The notes under the pieces were generated by a model, which worked only from the letters and a program-made list of their open reading frames with translations, was not told where the DNA came from and did not search any database. The translations under genes were made by a program, and so were the position numbers. A DNA stretch of 61,323 bases from JANLUX01 sp031366005 (GTDB taxonomy: Bacteria > Bacteroidota > Bacteroidia > AKYH767-A > OLB10), in the NCBI GenBank assembly GCA_031366005.1, contig JANLZB010000052.1:1-61323 (forward strand), in the 5' to 3' direction. Each line of letters opens with the position of its first letter. Within the stretch, counting starts at the first letter, position 1. Below are positions 28,338 to 36,763 of this stretch, piece after piece.

Positions 28338-29315
28338 TCATCTCTCTCTATCAATTGTATATTGTATCAAACCTTGCAGCGATTTGCGATACGCATTATC
28401 AGGAAACAACTCAAGTATTTCATTCGCCCGGATGCGATACTCATTCATTTTTTCTTTTGCATAATTAACACCACCTGTTTCTATGACCAGGTTAACCACT
28501 TTATTTACTTTTTCTTTATGCTCACTATCATTTTTAATGGTATTGATAATAAATTTTTTGGTTGAGCGCTCACATCGTTGCAAAGTATGAATAACCGGTA
28601 AAGTCATCTTGTGTTCTTTGATATCAATGCCCGAAGGCTTACCGGTTTTTAATGTGCTTTCATAATCCAGTAAATCATCTTTTATCTGAAATGCAATGCC
28701 TGCAAGTTCGCCAAACTTATGTAACTGTTCAATTTTTTCTTTTGGCATCGAAGCCGAAGCAGCACCTGTTGCACAACATGAAGCAATTAATGAAGCTGTT
28801 TTATTGGTGATGATTTCAAAATATACTTCTTCTGTAATATCCATTCTTCGCGCTTTTTCAATCTGCAAAAGCTCACCTTCACTCATTTTACGCACGGAGG
28901 TAGAAACAATTTTTAACAATTCAAATTCTTCGTGCTCAACACTCAATAACAATCCTCTTGATAAAAGATAATCTCCCACCAATACGGCAATTTTATTTTT
29001 CCATAATGCATTGATAGAAAAAAAACCTCTGCGCAGATTGCTTTCATCCACCACATCATCATGCACCAATGTGGCTGTATGCAATAATTCAATTAATGAT
29101 GCAGCACGATAAGTGCTTTCAGTAATTCCTCCACACATTCCGGCAGAAAGAAAAACAAACATCGGTCGCATTTGTTTTCCTTTTCGTTTCACGATGTAAT
29201 GCATGATACGATCTAACAACGGAACGGAACTTTGCATGGCAGTGCGAAACTTCTGCTCAAAAAGTTGCATTTCCTGTTTGATAGGATATTTTATTTCTTC
29301 GAGGGAAACGGGCAT
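28338..29315 (-). CDS. Polyprenyl (octaprenyl-type) diphosphate synthase
   Basis: A trans-prenyl-diphosphate synthase of 325 residues with both aspartate-rich motifs, LVHDDVVDES (first) and FQIKDDLLDYE (second). It also has GGKQ-equivalent RKGKQMRPMF near residue 45 and the GDYLLSRG block. It condenses isopentenyl diphosphate units into the long side chain of menaquinone or a related lipid. Chain length cannot be read off reliably. I start at the ATG of MPVSLEEI; the TTG 12 bases upstream is part of the -7 promoter box. Confidence 0.9.
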   Translation of the reverse strand: MPVSLEEIKYPIKQEMQLFEQKFRTAMQSSVPLLDRIMHYIVKRKGKQMRPMFVFLSAGMCGGITESTYRAASLIELLHTATLVHDDVVDESNLRRGFFSINALWKNKIAVLVGDYLLSRGLLLSVEHEEFELLKIVSTSVRKMSEGELLQIEKARRMDITEEVYFEIITNKTASLIASCCATGAASASMPKEKIEQLHKFGELAGIAFQIKDDLLDYESTLKTGKPSGIDIKEHKMTLPVIHTLQRCERSTKKFIINTIKNDSEHKEKVNKVVNLVIETGGVNYAKEKMNEYRIRANEILELFPDNAYRKSLQGLIQYTIDRER

Positions 29316-29324
29316 GTGAAAGGG

Positions 29325-29332
29325 CAAAAATA
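29325..29332 (-). promoter_or_regulatory. -7 promoter box for the polyprenyl synthase
   Basis: The minus strand reads TATTTTTG, a perfect TAnnTTTG match, ending nine bases before the ATG. The mRNA should have almost no leader. Confidence 0.6.
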
Positions 29333-29422
29333 GGTTATTGAATTGAAGGTAATTTTTAAATTGAATATTGAAGTGAAGAAGCCAAACAGACTTTTCAGAT
29401 AATCACAACATGAAAAAAGTTT

Positions 29423-29860
29423 TTAAACGGAATATTGTGCCAGATGCCCGATCATCGAATCCTTTGATTGAAAATCAATACTCAGAATTCGTTGAAGCTT
29501 GGCTTTAAGATCAGCAAACTTTGCGGGCTTAGAAAGAAAAACATTTGCACCTAACTGATGTGTGGCTTCCACATCTGCCGGATTTTGTGAAGTAGTAAAA
29601 ATCACTACCGGTAACTGGGATAAACGCACATCATTCTTCAACTTGCTCAGACATTCAAAACCATTCATATAAGGCATATTCAAATCAAGGAAAATTACAT
29701 CGGGTAGTATAGACAGTTTTTTGAGAGCTTCAATTGTTTCCTTTCCGTTATTGGCAATCTGAACTTTAATTGTATCATCAATTTCACGTAAAGCATCGGT
29801 AAACAAAAACTGATCGTCAGCATCGTCTTCTGCAAGGAAAATATTTTTTAGCAATATCAT
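29423..29860 (-). CDS. Single-domain response regulator (CheY/Rcp1-like)
   Basis: A 145-residue stand-alone receiver domain. It has the acidic triad AEDDADD (residues 10-16), phospho-acceptor Asp59 in DVIFLDLNMPYMNG, the switch Thr in VIFTTSQ and the conserved Lys in LSKPAKF. No output domain is present, so it must act by protein-protein contact or phosphotransfer. No histidine kinase is nearby. It is divergent from the AAA ATPase gene, each with its own -7 box, but a functional link is unproven. Confidence 0.92.
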   Translation of the reverse strand: MILLKNIFLAEDDADDQFLFTDALREIDDTIKVQIANNGKETIEALKKLSILPDVIFLDLNMPYMNGFECLSKLKNDVRLSQLPVVIFTTSQNPADVEATHQLGANVFLSKPAKFADLKAKLQRILSIDFQSKDSMIGHLAQYSV

Positions 29861-29883
29861 TAAATTTAAAATAGAAGGAATAA

Positions 29884-29891
29884 CAAAAGTA
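29884..29891 (-). promoter_or_regulatory. -7 promoter box for the response regulator
   Basis: The minus strand reads TACTTTTG, a perfect TAnnTTTG match, 24 bases before the ATG. Confidence 0.5.
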
Positions 29892-30016
29892 ATAATAGTT
29901 TACTTTCAAATCCACAAACCGATTTAAACTTAATGTTTTTCTGATCGTAATTTTAGTTACAATGATTTGATATATATCGGCATTTTTATTTTGATCGCAA
30001 TTAAGATTTATCTCAA

Positions 30017-30024
30017 TAGATTTG
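30017..30024 (+). promoter_or_regulatory. -7 promoter box for the AAA ATPase gene
   Basis: TAGATTTG, a perfect TAnnTTTG match, nine bases before the ATG, giving a near-leaderless transcript. Confidence 0.55.
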
Positions 30025-30033
30025 CAGTTCTAA

Positions 30034-31140
30034 ATGAAGAAATCAGAACCCGATAAAGATTTTAAAGCATTGCAGCAGCAGGCTGACCTCTCGCCTATGT
30101 TTGGCAACCAGCAGTTTTTCAATCCTTATGTTTATTACTATAAGCTTTATAATAAATTCCCTCACAGGCATTGGTGCAAAGACATTAACAAGCCCAAACT
30201 CATCAATATGCTTTCAGAGCGTTACAATCTAACGGATTCTGCTGTGTTTGAAACGCATATCCATTCTATAGATAATAAAAAACCATTACCCGGAGTAAGT
30301 GCGTACATTCTTTCAAAAGAATTGATGCTTTGTTTCCCTCCCTGGGAATTTGGAAACAGTAATGATGCACAACTTTATTACTCTGATACAGTGGGTAACG
30401 AGGATTTACAGGGTATGTTAAGTATTGTGAAAGAATGCTACATGGATACCGAATCAGAGAAGCGCGAAGTGCGATTGCTGATGCAGAATTCTGACAACCG
30501 CCTTGATTTTGTAAGCATGAATTTACACACTGCACTTCATAATTTAGAATTACATTATAATGATGATTTATTACCGATCAATGATGTTTTGATAAACCGT
30601 TTAAACAAAGATGACGACAAGGGTTTAGTTATTCTTTATGGAAAATCAGGTACCGGCAAAACTACTTACATACGTTATCTTTCATCACACACTTCAAAGC
30701 AAAAACTTTTTGTACCAGCAAGCCTTGCACATAAAATAGGAACACCTGAATTTTTAACCTTGCTGAATGATTACAAAAATTCTATACTGATTTTAGAAGA
30801 TGCTGATTCTATTTTAAAGAAACGCAGTACTGATGAGGATCATGTGATTGCTAACCTGCTTAATCTATCTGACGGATTGTTATCTGATTTTTTCCATGTG
30901 CAGATCATTTGCACTTTCAATAAAGATGTGAGGGAATTTGATCCTGCTTTGTTACGCAGAGGAAGACTGATCGCAAGTTATTATTTCAAAGAACTTTCAC
31001 TTGAAAAAACACAGGCGCTTTGTAAAAATCTTGGATATAAATATTGTCCTGATAAAGAAATGACGCTTGCAGATATTTTTCATCTCGAAGAAAGAGAGTT
31101 TGGTTTGACAACCAAAGGTTCAATAGGATTTAAAAGTTAA
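30034..31140 (+). CDS. AAA+ ATPase of unknown function
   Basis: A 368-residue protein whose N-terminal 190 residues match no family I recognise (aromatic-rich, FNPYVYYYKLYNKFPHRHW near the start). A classical AAA module follows, with Walker A GKSGTGKTT (203-211), Walker B ILILEDAD (251-258), sensor-1 Asn in IICTFN, and the second-region-of-homology motif FDPALLRRGRL with the arginine finger. The motif set resembles BCS1/FtsH-type AAA proteins, so it probably forms a hexamer that remodels a target bound by the N-terminal part. No membrane helix, protease or partner gene is seen. The only neighbour sharing the intergenic region is the response regulator. Confidence 0.85.
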   Translation: MKKSEPDKDFKALQQQADLSPMFGNQQFFNPYVYYYKLYNKFPHRHWCKDINKPKLINMLSERYNLTDSAVFETHIHSIDNKKPLPGVSAYILSKELMLCFPPWEFGNSNDAQLYYSDTVGNEDLQGMLSIVKECYMDTESEKREVRLLMQNSDNRLDFVSMNLHTALHNLELHYNDDLLPINDVLINRLNKDDDKGLVILYGKSGTGKTTYIRYLSSHTSKQKLFVPASLAHKIGTPEFLTLLNDYKNSILILEDADSILKKRSTDEDHVIANLLNLSDGLLSDFFHVQIICTFNKDVREFDPALLRRGRLIASYYFKELSLEKTQALCKNLGYKYCPDKEMTLADIFHLEEREFGLTTKGSIGFKS

Positions 31141-31214
31141 ATAGCTAAGTTTTATTTTTAGATAATTTGATAATTTAATAAACCAGCTACTGGCATATAT
31201 TTTTAATATAATAT

Positions 31215-31322
31215 CTTGTTCCACCTGTTAAGGTGTCCATCATAAAAAGATTAAGCATCCGTAAATGCTTTCTTAAAGAGCGCAGCAGGAATGTGTAATA
31301 ACTTTCCCGCTGCGTTTTTTTT
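31215..31322 (+). ncRNA. Possible small RNA or long 3' leader with three hairpins
   Basis: Three hairpins follow one another: CACCT-GTTA-AGGTG, AAGCAT-CCGTAA-ATGCTT and the terminator stem CGCAGC..GCTGCG with a U-run. No good promoter match precedes them, so this may simply be the 3' end of the AAA ATPase transcript. I recognise no RNA family. Confidence 0.25.
31281..31322 (+). terminator. Rho-independent terminator after the AAA ATPase
   Basis: An 11-base stem (CGCAGCAGGAA against its inverse with one mismatch) is followed by eight or more Ts. Confidence 0.8.
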
Positions 31323-31421
31323 ATAACTACTTTTTGCTGATCACCTGATGGCACGTTTATTTTTCATTGAATATAGAGATGGACTCAAAAAAAATATTTA
31401 AAAAACTTAAAATCAAATCTT

Positions 31422-31670
31422 ATGAAAAACAATCAAAAAGACACGAAAGGTGAAAACCGAAACCGTGAGCAAGAAGAATTAAGAAACACACGGGAACAAG
31501 ATACCCGCAAAGAAGGCGAACCAATGCAAAAAAACATTAAAGCAAATAAAGATGAAGTGGAAGGTGAAGGCACAAAAATGCCGGGACGCGATACCCGTAC
31601 ACCTGTTGCAGGCAGCGAAAAAGAAAACGTTTCTCGCAACAAACAGACAGGAAAAAAACGGAACTTATAA
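31422..31670 (+). CDS. Small, highly charged, probably disordered protein
   Basis: An 82-residue protein rich in Lys, Glu, Asn, Arg and Gln (MKNNQKDTKGENRNREQEE...). It lacks hydrophobic segments, Cys and Trp, so it is probably disordered. It is followed directly by a strong terminator, which supports a real transcript. Composition resembles small stress-associated hydrophilins, but there is no recognised domain and no function is claimed. Confidence 0.6.
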   Translation: MKNNQKDTKGENRNREQEELRNTREQDTRKEGEPMQKNIKANKDEVEGEGTKMPGRDTRTPVAGSEKENVSRNKQTGKKRNL

Positions 31671-31699
31671 TTGATTTAAAATAATCACTTATTCAATTA

Positions 31700-31733
31700 A
31701 ATCCCCGTCACTGCAAATGCCTTGACGGGGATT
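31700..31733. terminator. Bidirectional rho-independent terminator
   Basis: AATCCCCGTCA pairs perfectly with TGACGGGGATT around a 12-base loop. T-runs follow on the plus strand and A-rich sequence precedes on the left. It lies between the convergent small charged protein gene and ahcY. Confidence 0.9.
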
Positions 31734-31753
31734 TTTATTTGAATTAAAAAATT

Positions 31754-33073
31754 TTAATACCTGTAATGATCAGACTTAAACGGACCGGATTTGCTAACAC
31801 CAATGTACTTTGCCTGCTCCTCAGTAAGTTCGTCAAGCTGAACGCCAATTTTTGCAAGGTGTAAGCGAGCTACCTTTTCATCTAAATGCTTCGGCAATGT
31901 ATAAACTTTGTTTTCATATTTATCTGAGTTAGCCCAGAGTTCTAATTGTGCCAATGTCTGATTGGTGAATGAATTACTCATTACAAAGCTGGGATGCCCC
32001 ATTGCACAACCCAAGTTTACCAAACGTCCTTCTGCAAGCACGATGATATCTTTTCCATCAAGCGTGTATTTATCCACCTGTGGTTTTATTTCATCTTTTG
32101 TATGACCATAATTTTTTTCTAACCAGGCCATGTCAATCTCATTATCAAAATGGCCAATGTTGCAAACGATGGCATTGTGCTTCATGGCTTTGAAATGACG
32201 TTCTTTAATGATGTTGTAATTACCGGTAGCAGTTACAATAATGTCTGCTTCTTTCACTGCATCATCCATCTTCTTTACTTCATAGCCTTCCATGGCGGCT
32301 TGTAACGCACAGATAGGATCAATCTCGGTAACGATAACACGAACTTTTGAATCTTTTAATGACTCAGCAGAACCTTTACCAACATCACCAAAACCTGCAA
32401 CAACAGCCACTTTTCCGGCAAGCATTAAATCGGTTGCTCTGCGGATTGCATCAACCAAAGATTCACGGCAACCGTATTTATTATCGAACTTACTTTTAGT
32501 AACTGAATCGTTAACATTGATAGCCGGGATATGTAAGGTTCCGTTTTTCATGCGCTCATATAAACGATGAACACCGGTAGTGGTTTCTTCAGATAATCCT
32601 TTTATGCCTTTTATTAACTCTGGATATTTATCAAATACCATATTGGTTAAATCGCCACCATCATCCAGAATCATGTTGAGTGGTTTGCGGTCTTCACCAA
32701 AAAATAAAGTCTGCTCAATACACCAGTCAAACTCTTCGGCATTCATACCTTTCCATGCATATACCTGGATACCTGCAGCAGCAATTGCAGCAGCAGCATG
32801 ATCCTGTGTGCTGAAAATATTACAGCTACTCCAGGTAACTTCTGCGCCAAGCTCCACTAATGTTTCAATGAGCACAGCAGTTTGGATGGTCATGTGTAAA
32901 CAGCCTGCAATACGCGCACCTTTCAAAGGTTTTTTAGCGCCATACTCAGCACGTAAAGCCATCAAGCCGGGCATTTCTACCTCAGCAAGCTTAATCTCTT
33001 TACGCCCCCATTCAGCAAGGCTCATATCTTTAACTTTGTTCTTAACAAAATTCTCGGTTTTAGTCTTTATCAT
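31754..33073 (-). CDS. ahcY: Adenosylhomocysteinase
   Basis: A 439-residue NAD-dependent enzyme that splits S-adenosylhomocysteine into adenosine and homocysteine, keeping methylation going. Conserved blocks are GCLHMTIQTAVLIETL, SCNIFSTQDHAAAAI, the NAD fold GFGDVGKGSAESL (about residue 222), CNIGHFDNEID and the C-terminal FKSDHYRY that closes the site. It is monocistronic, with a -7 box 20 bases upstream and a shared terminator downstream. No SAH riboswitch was recognised in its short leader. Confidence 0.97.
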   Translation of the reverse strand: MIKTKTENFVKNKVKDMSLAEWGRKEIKLAEVEMPGLMALRAEYGAKKPLKGARIAGCLHMTIQTAVLIETLVELGAEVTWSSCNIFSTQDHAAAAIAAAGIQVYAWKGMNAEEFDWCIEQTLFFGEDRKPLNMILDDGGDLTNMVFDKYPELIKGIKGLSEETTTGVHRLYERMKNGTLHIPAINVNDSVTKSKFDNKYGCRESLVDAIRRATDLMLAGKVAVVAGFGDVGKGSAESLKDSKVRVIVTEIDPICALQAAMEGYEVKKMDDAVKEADIIVTATGNYNIIKERHFKAMKHNAIVCNIGHFDNEIDMAWLEKNYGHTKDEIKPQVDKYTLDGKDIIVLAEGRLVNLGCAMGHPSFVMSNSFTNQTLAQLELWANSDKYENKVYTLPKHLDEKVARLHLAKIGVQLDELTEEQAKYIGVSKSGPFKSDHYRY

Positions 33074-33092
33074 TTGTTTTTAAAATTTGGCG

Positions 33093-33100
33093 CAAAAGTA
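33093..33100 (-). promoter_or_regulatory. -7 promoter box for ahcY
   Basis: The minus strand reads TACTTTTG, a perfect TAnnTTTG match, about 20 bases before the ahcY ATG. Confidence 0.55.
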
Positions 33101-33209
33101 CATAATAGGGCTGTTACCTGCAACAAAACGCAGGCTATTTGTCAATATTTGGAGCGCACACTACAGGTTTATAGTATTGCAGAAAATTAAGCGTATTTAA
33201 AAGCCGTAT

Positions 33210-33944
33210 ATGAGCATTTATCAGCAAATACTTTCCAGGAAATTACTGGGTAGGAAACAATTGGCTGTCCTGGTTGATCCTGACAAAACAGGTGGAAAGC
33301 CATTGGAAAAACTTGCTGCAGAAGCGGAGAAAAATGCGATTGATTATTTTTTTGTTGGAGGCAGTTTGCTTACCAATGGAGATTTAAGTGAATGTGTTGC
33401 CACGATAAAAAATTCGTGTAATGTTCCTGTGATTCTTTTTCCTGGAAGCGTTCAGCAAATTGATGCAAGAGCAGATGCGTTGCTTTTTCTTTCGCTCATT
33501 AGTGGCCGCAATCCTGAACTGCTTATCGGGCATCATGTAACAGCTGCTCCATTATTAATAGACCGAAAGTTAGAAGTGATATCAACTGGTTATCTTTTAA
33601 TAGAAAGCGGAAACGTAACCACAGTTCAGTATGTAAGCAACACTTTGCCGATACCAGCAAACAAAACGGACATTGCAGCAGCCACTGCTTTGGCAGGAGA
33701 ATTTTTAGGTATGAAATTAATTTTTGCAGAAGCAGGCAGCGGAGCAAAGAATCCGGTGAGTGAAGAAATGATCAGCGCAATCAAAAGTTATATTACAGTT
33801 CCATTAATAGTTGGCGGAGGCATTCGCACTCCTGAAAAAGTAGCTGCAAATTTTAAAGCAGGCGCTGATTTAATTGTGATAGGTAACAGCCTGGAAAAAA
33901 ATCCGGAGTTACTATCAGCAATGGCTGAAGCAGCGAATTATTAA
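33210..33944 (+). CDS. Geranylgeranylglyceryl phosphate synthase family protein
   Basis: A 244-residue TIM-barrel prenyltransferase of the PcrB/GGGPS family. LAVLVDPDKTG opens the barrel, FFVGGSLLTN and LFPGSVQQI follow. GYLLIESG, EAGSGAKNPV and GGGIRTPEKV (about 207-216) form the phosphate-binding end. Family members join sn-glycerol-1-phosphate to a polyprenyl diphosphate, the first committed step of archaeal-type ether lipids. Bacteroidota homologues are known in the family, but what lipid they make in the cell is unclear. No G1P dehydrogenase or DGGGP synthase gene is in the window. Confidence 0.9.
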   Translation: MSIYQQILSRKLLGRKQLAVLVDPDKTGGKPLEKLAAEAEKNAIDYFFVGGSLLTNGDLSECVATIKNSCNVPVILFPGSVQQIDARADALLFLSLISGRNPELLIGHHVTAAPLLIDRKLEVISTGYLLIESGNVTTVQYVSNTLPIPANKTDIAAATALAGEFLGMKLIFAEAGSGAKNPVSEEMISAIKSYITVPLIVGGGIRTPEKVAANFKAGADLIVIGNSLEKNPELLSAMAEAANY

Positions 33945-33996
33945 GGTTTCCGGTCAAACCTTGGAGGTTTAAAAAAAACTTTAATTGTTGAAATCA

Positions 33997-34221
33997 TTAA
34001 TAAACACCCATCTCCAAAATAAATTTCTCATTTAAAGGCAACTCATGTAAATACTTGAAATTATCCATTCCATCAAACCATTGCAAAACTTCATTACGTT
34101 TAATTTTTGTTTTTCTATTATCTAAAAATGAATGGTATGAAGAGAATTCCCAATGAGAACGATATAAATAACTATTAATAATGTTAGATCTATCTAAGAG
34201 GACGTTAGATCGAATTAACAT
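33997..34221 (-). CDS. Possible 74-residue hypothetical protein
   Basis: An open frame (MLIRSNVLLDRSNII..., ending EKFILEMGVY) with balanced composition but no recognised family. It begins a few bases after the terminator of the small lipoprotein gene and has no promoter box. It may be a remnant of a larger gene or not be expressed. Confidence 0.3.
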   Translation of the reverse strand: MLIRSNVLLDRSNIINSYLYRSHWEFSSYHSFLDNRKTKIKRNEVLQWFDGMDNFKYLHELPLNEKFILEMGVY

Positions 34222-34235
34222 TTGCCATAAAAATT

Positions 34236-34270
34236 AAAAACCGGCAAAAGCTGCTGCTAATGCCGGTTAA
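34236..34270 (-). terminator. Rho-independent terminator of the small lipoprotein gene
   Basis: AACCGGCA pairs perfectly with TGCCGGTT around a 14-base loop. On the minus strand the stem is followed by TTTTTAATTTTT. Confidence 0.85.
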
Positions 34271-34291
34271 AAATTTGTTTAACTTAAAGAT

Positions 34292-34420
34292 TTAAGCGTG
34301 TTTTTTTGTCGGATTGTGAATATTTATTTTTCCATAAGCCGGACATTTTTCGCGTGGTTTACAGGATATAACACTACAAATTATAAGTGATGCGAGTAAT
34401 ATTGCTGATAATTTTTTCAT
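34292..34420 (-). CDS. Very small lipoprotein
   Basis: A 42-residue reading frame, MKKLSAILLASLIICSVISC, then KPREKCPAYGKINIHN and a basic tail. The signal peptide ends in a lipobox (VISC, Cys20), so the mature lipoprotein would be only 23 residues. A clear terminator follows. Short lipoproteins with a CPAYG-like motif after the lipobox are common in Bacteroidota, with no known role. It would depend on Lgt/LspA and the Lnt found at 13.6 kb. Confidence 0.7.
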   Translation of the reverse strand: MKKLSAILLASLIICSVISCKPREKCPAYGKINIHNPTKKHA

Positions 34421-34528
34421 TCTTTTTTCTCTTCTGAGGGGTGATGCAAAGTAACGGTTTTTATGTGATCGCTCAGTGCTGATGTTAATAATTTACAAAG
34501 TGATTATTGCGTTTCTTGTCTCTAACGC

Positions 34529-35671
34529 TTAATCTTTTAAAATGTTACGTGCAATCACCAGTTTTTGAATTTCTGATGTTCCTTCACCGATTGTACAGAG
34601 TTTGGAATCACGGTAAAATTTCTCCACCGGAAAATCTTTTGTATATCCATAACCTCCGAAAATTTGTACAGCTTCAGTAGAACACCTCACGGCAACTTCA
34701 GAGGCATAGTATTTGGCGAAAGCGCTTTGCTTGGTAACTGATTCACCTTTATTTTTAAGATCAGCAGCCTGGAAAGTGAGCAGTTCAGCAGCTTCTATTT
34801 CCGTTGCCATGTCAGCCAGCTTAAATGAAATTCCCTGGAAGTTTGAAATAGGCTGATCGAACTGATAGCGTTCTTTTGAATATTTAACAGATGCTTCGAA
34901 AGCGCCTTTAGCAATGCCGAGTGAAAGAGCAGCAATAGAAATACGACCTCCATCCAACACTTTCATAGCCTGGATAAACCCTTCACCTTCCTTGCCTAAA
35001 ACCTGGCTCTTATTTATACGGCAATTTTCAAAAATAAGTTCAGTGGTTTCGCTGGCGCGCATGCCGAGTTTGTTTTCTTTTCGTCCGTGAGTAAAACCGG
35101 GAATTCCTTTTTCAATTACAAAAGCTGTTGTATTACCTGATGCTCTTTTATCTCCTGTGCGTGCGATGATAACAGCTACCTGCGATGATTTGCCATGAGT
35201 GATCCATGTTTTAGTACCGTTAAGCACGTAATCATCTCCATCTCTAACTGCAACACACATCATGTTACCAGCATCGGAACCAGTGTTAGGTTCTGTTAAT
35301 CCCCATGCACCAATCCACTCAGCAGTGGCAAGCTTTGGCAAGTATTTTTTCTTTTGTTCTGCATTACCAAAAGTCATAATGTGTCCGGTACAAAGTGAGT
35401 TATGCGCTGCCATACTTAAACCGATGGATCCGCATACTTTTGATATTTCGCTGATAGCAGTCACATATTCAAAATAACCTAACCCTGCACCGTTATATTC
35501 TTCAGGAACTAAAACGCCCATCAAACCAAGCTTGCCCATTTCCTTAAAAACTTCAACAGGAAATTCCTGGCTCTCATCCCACTCCATCATTTTAGGTTTG
35601 ATATGCTTTTCTGCAAAATCGCGCACTGTTTGTGCAATCATTTTTTGATTTTCGCTAAGACTGAAATCCAT
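34529..35671 (-). CDS. Acyl-CoA dehydrogenase
   Basis: A 380-residue flavoprotein that makes trans-2-enoyl-CoA in fatty-acid or branched-chain amino-acid breakdown. The N-terminal helix domain has ENQKMIAQTVRDFAEKH. The FAD site has WGLTEPNTGSDAGNM and TWITHG. The C-terminal IFGGYGYTKDFPVEKFYRD and the catalytic Glu in GEGTSEIQ are intact. I start at MDFSLSENQ because the 21 upstream residues are Asn/Thr-rich and foreign to the family. Acyl-chain preference is not evident. It is not in an operon with other beta-oxidation genes. Confidence 0.92.
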   Translation of the reverse strand: MDFSLSENQKMIAQTVRDFAEKHIKPKMMEWDESQEFPVEVFKEMGKLGLMGVLVPEEYNGAGLGYFEYVTAISEISKVCGSIGLSMAAHNSLCTGHIMTFGNAEQKKKYLPKLATAEWIGAWGLTEPNTGSDAGNMMCVAVRDGDDYVLNGTKTWITHGKSSQVAVIIARTGDKRASGNTTAFVIEKGIPGFTHGRKENKLGMRASETTELIFENCRINKSQVLGKEGEGFIQAMKVLDGGRISIAALSLGIAKGAFEASVKYSKERYQFDQPISNFQGISFKLADMATEIEAAELLTFQAADLKNKGESVTKQSAFAKYYASEVAVRCSTEAVQIFGGYGYTKDFPVEKFYRDSKLCTIGEGTSEIQKLVIARNILKD

Positions 35672-35759
35672 TCTATTATTAGTTGTGTTATTGTTTTGTG
35701 AAGTTGTTATTGTTGTGAAGTAATTGCAAAACAACTCATCAACCTAACTACTATTATCC

Positions 35760-36716
35760 TCAATTAACTGTTAAATAAGGTGCAAGTTTAGCATATAAAT
35801 CGCCATTCACCAAAGGGAGTTTTTTTATCTCTTCTATGTTTTTATAATCACCATGTGCAGCACGGTAACTCATTATTAATTTAGAAAGCTGATAATTTAT
35901 ATAAGGATGATACAATTGTTTTGAATCACTGGTATTAATATTTATTGGTTGAATAACTTTTGCCTTAAGCTCTATGTGATTGACAATTGCATTATAAACA
36001 GTATCATCAATACTCCATACTTCACGCAGCTGTTCTTTAAATGCAAAGCCATGCAACTTATTCCGGTAAGTGATAATTGCTTTTGCACGTGATGCGCCAA
36101 TTAATGGCAATGCATCTAATTCTGTTTCATCAGCAAGATTAATATCAATTAATAAATTGACAGGTTCTTCTTTTTTTGTTGAAGCAGTAGTGTTGGAATA
36201 ATTGATTTTGGAGAGTGTATCAGCAGCAGCAAATTGTATATATGGTTCCAATTTTTGATAAAGATTTGGTGGCATTGAATAAATTTTTTTCAAATCTTCT
36301 TTCTTTCTAAAATGTCCTCCTTTGGTTTCATAATTTTTTATTCGTTTAACAATCCATTCCTGAACACCAAGTTTTTTCCATTGCTCCTCAGCAAGGTTAT
36401 TAGGATTGAAAGCAAAGAGCGAAACAGGGATTTCTTTTTCATGAAAGTATTCCTTACTTACAGAATCTTTTACTGCGAAAACATTTTCTTTCTTTAATGT
36501 AAGTGATGCCTCAAATGCTTTTATTTCTTTCTCAAAAGCAGCAACGTCAACTTTAGTGCTGGGAGGTGAAATGAAATTTGTATAGTACAAACATCCCATT
36601 AAAATAATAAGTATAATAAACAGCACACGGATTCCATTGCGTTCACTTTTTGTAAACGTGAAATAATCTTTAATAGAATTTTTTATCCGGTAATAGCTTG
36701 TGTTTTTCTTATGCAT
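35760..36716 (-). CDS. Membrane-anchored helix-hairpin-helix (ComEA-like) protein
   Basis: About 318 residues: a basic N-terminus, one membrane helix (RVLFIILIILMGCLYY, near residue 35), then at least three helix-hairpin-helix units. Typical spots are DINLADETELDALPLIGASR, NINTSDSKQLYHPYI and IKKLPLVNGDLYAKL. HhH units bind DNA non-specifically. ComEA proteins capture incoming DNA in transformation, but this protein is longer and could serve another role. The start is the ATG of MHKKNTSYY; the upstream TTG belongs to the promoter box. Confidence 0.8.
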   Translation of the reverse strand: MHKKNTSYYRIKNSIKDYFTFTKSERNGIRVLFIILIILMGCLYYTNFISPPSTKVDVAAFEKEIKAFEASLTLKKENVFAVKDSVSKEYFHEKEIPVSLFAFNPNNLAEEQWKKLGVQEWIVKRIKNYETKGGHFRKKEDLKKIYSMPPNLYQKLEPYIQFAAADTLSKINYSNTTASTKKEEPVNLLIDINLADETELDALPLIGASRAKAIITYRNKLHGFAFKEQLREVWSIDDTVYNAIVNHIELKAKVIQPININTSDSKQLYHPYINYQLSKLIMSYRAAHGDYKNIEEIKKLPLVNGDLYAKLAPYLTVN

Positions 36717-36737
36717 AGGGTTAGAAATGAGGGAAAT

Positions 36738-36745
36738 CAAAAGTA
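36738..36745 (-). promoter_or_regulatory. -7 promoter box for the HhH protein
   Basis: The minus strand reads TACTTTTG, a perfect TAnnTTTG match, 21 bases before the ATG at 36716. Its TTG could be mistaken for a start codon. Confidence 0.55.
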
Positions 36746-36763
36746 TATTAAAAAACGAACGAG

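Noticed and set aside
31754..33209. A SAM or SAH riboswitch upstream of ahcY
   Set aside because: The leader from the likely transcription start is only about 15 bases, too short for one.
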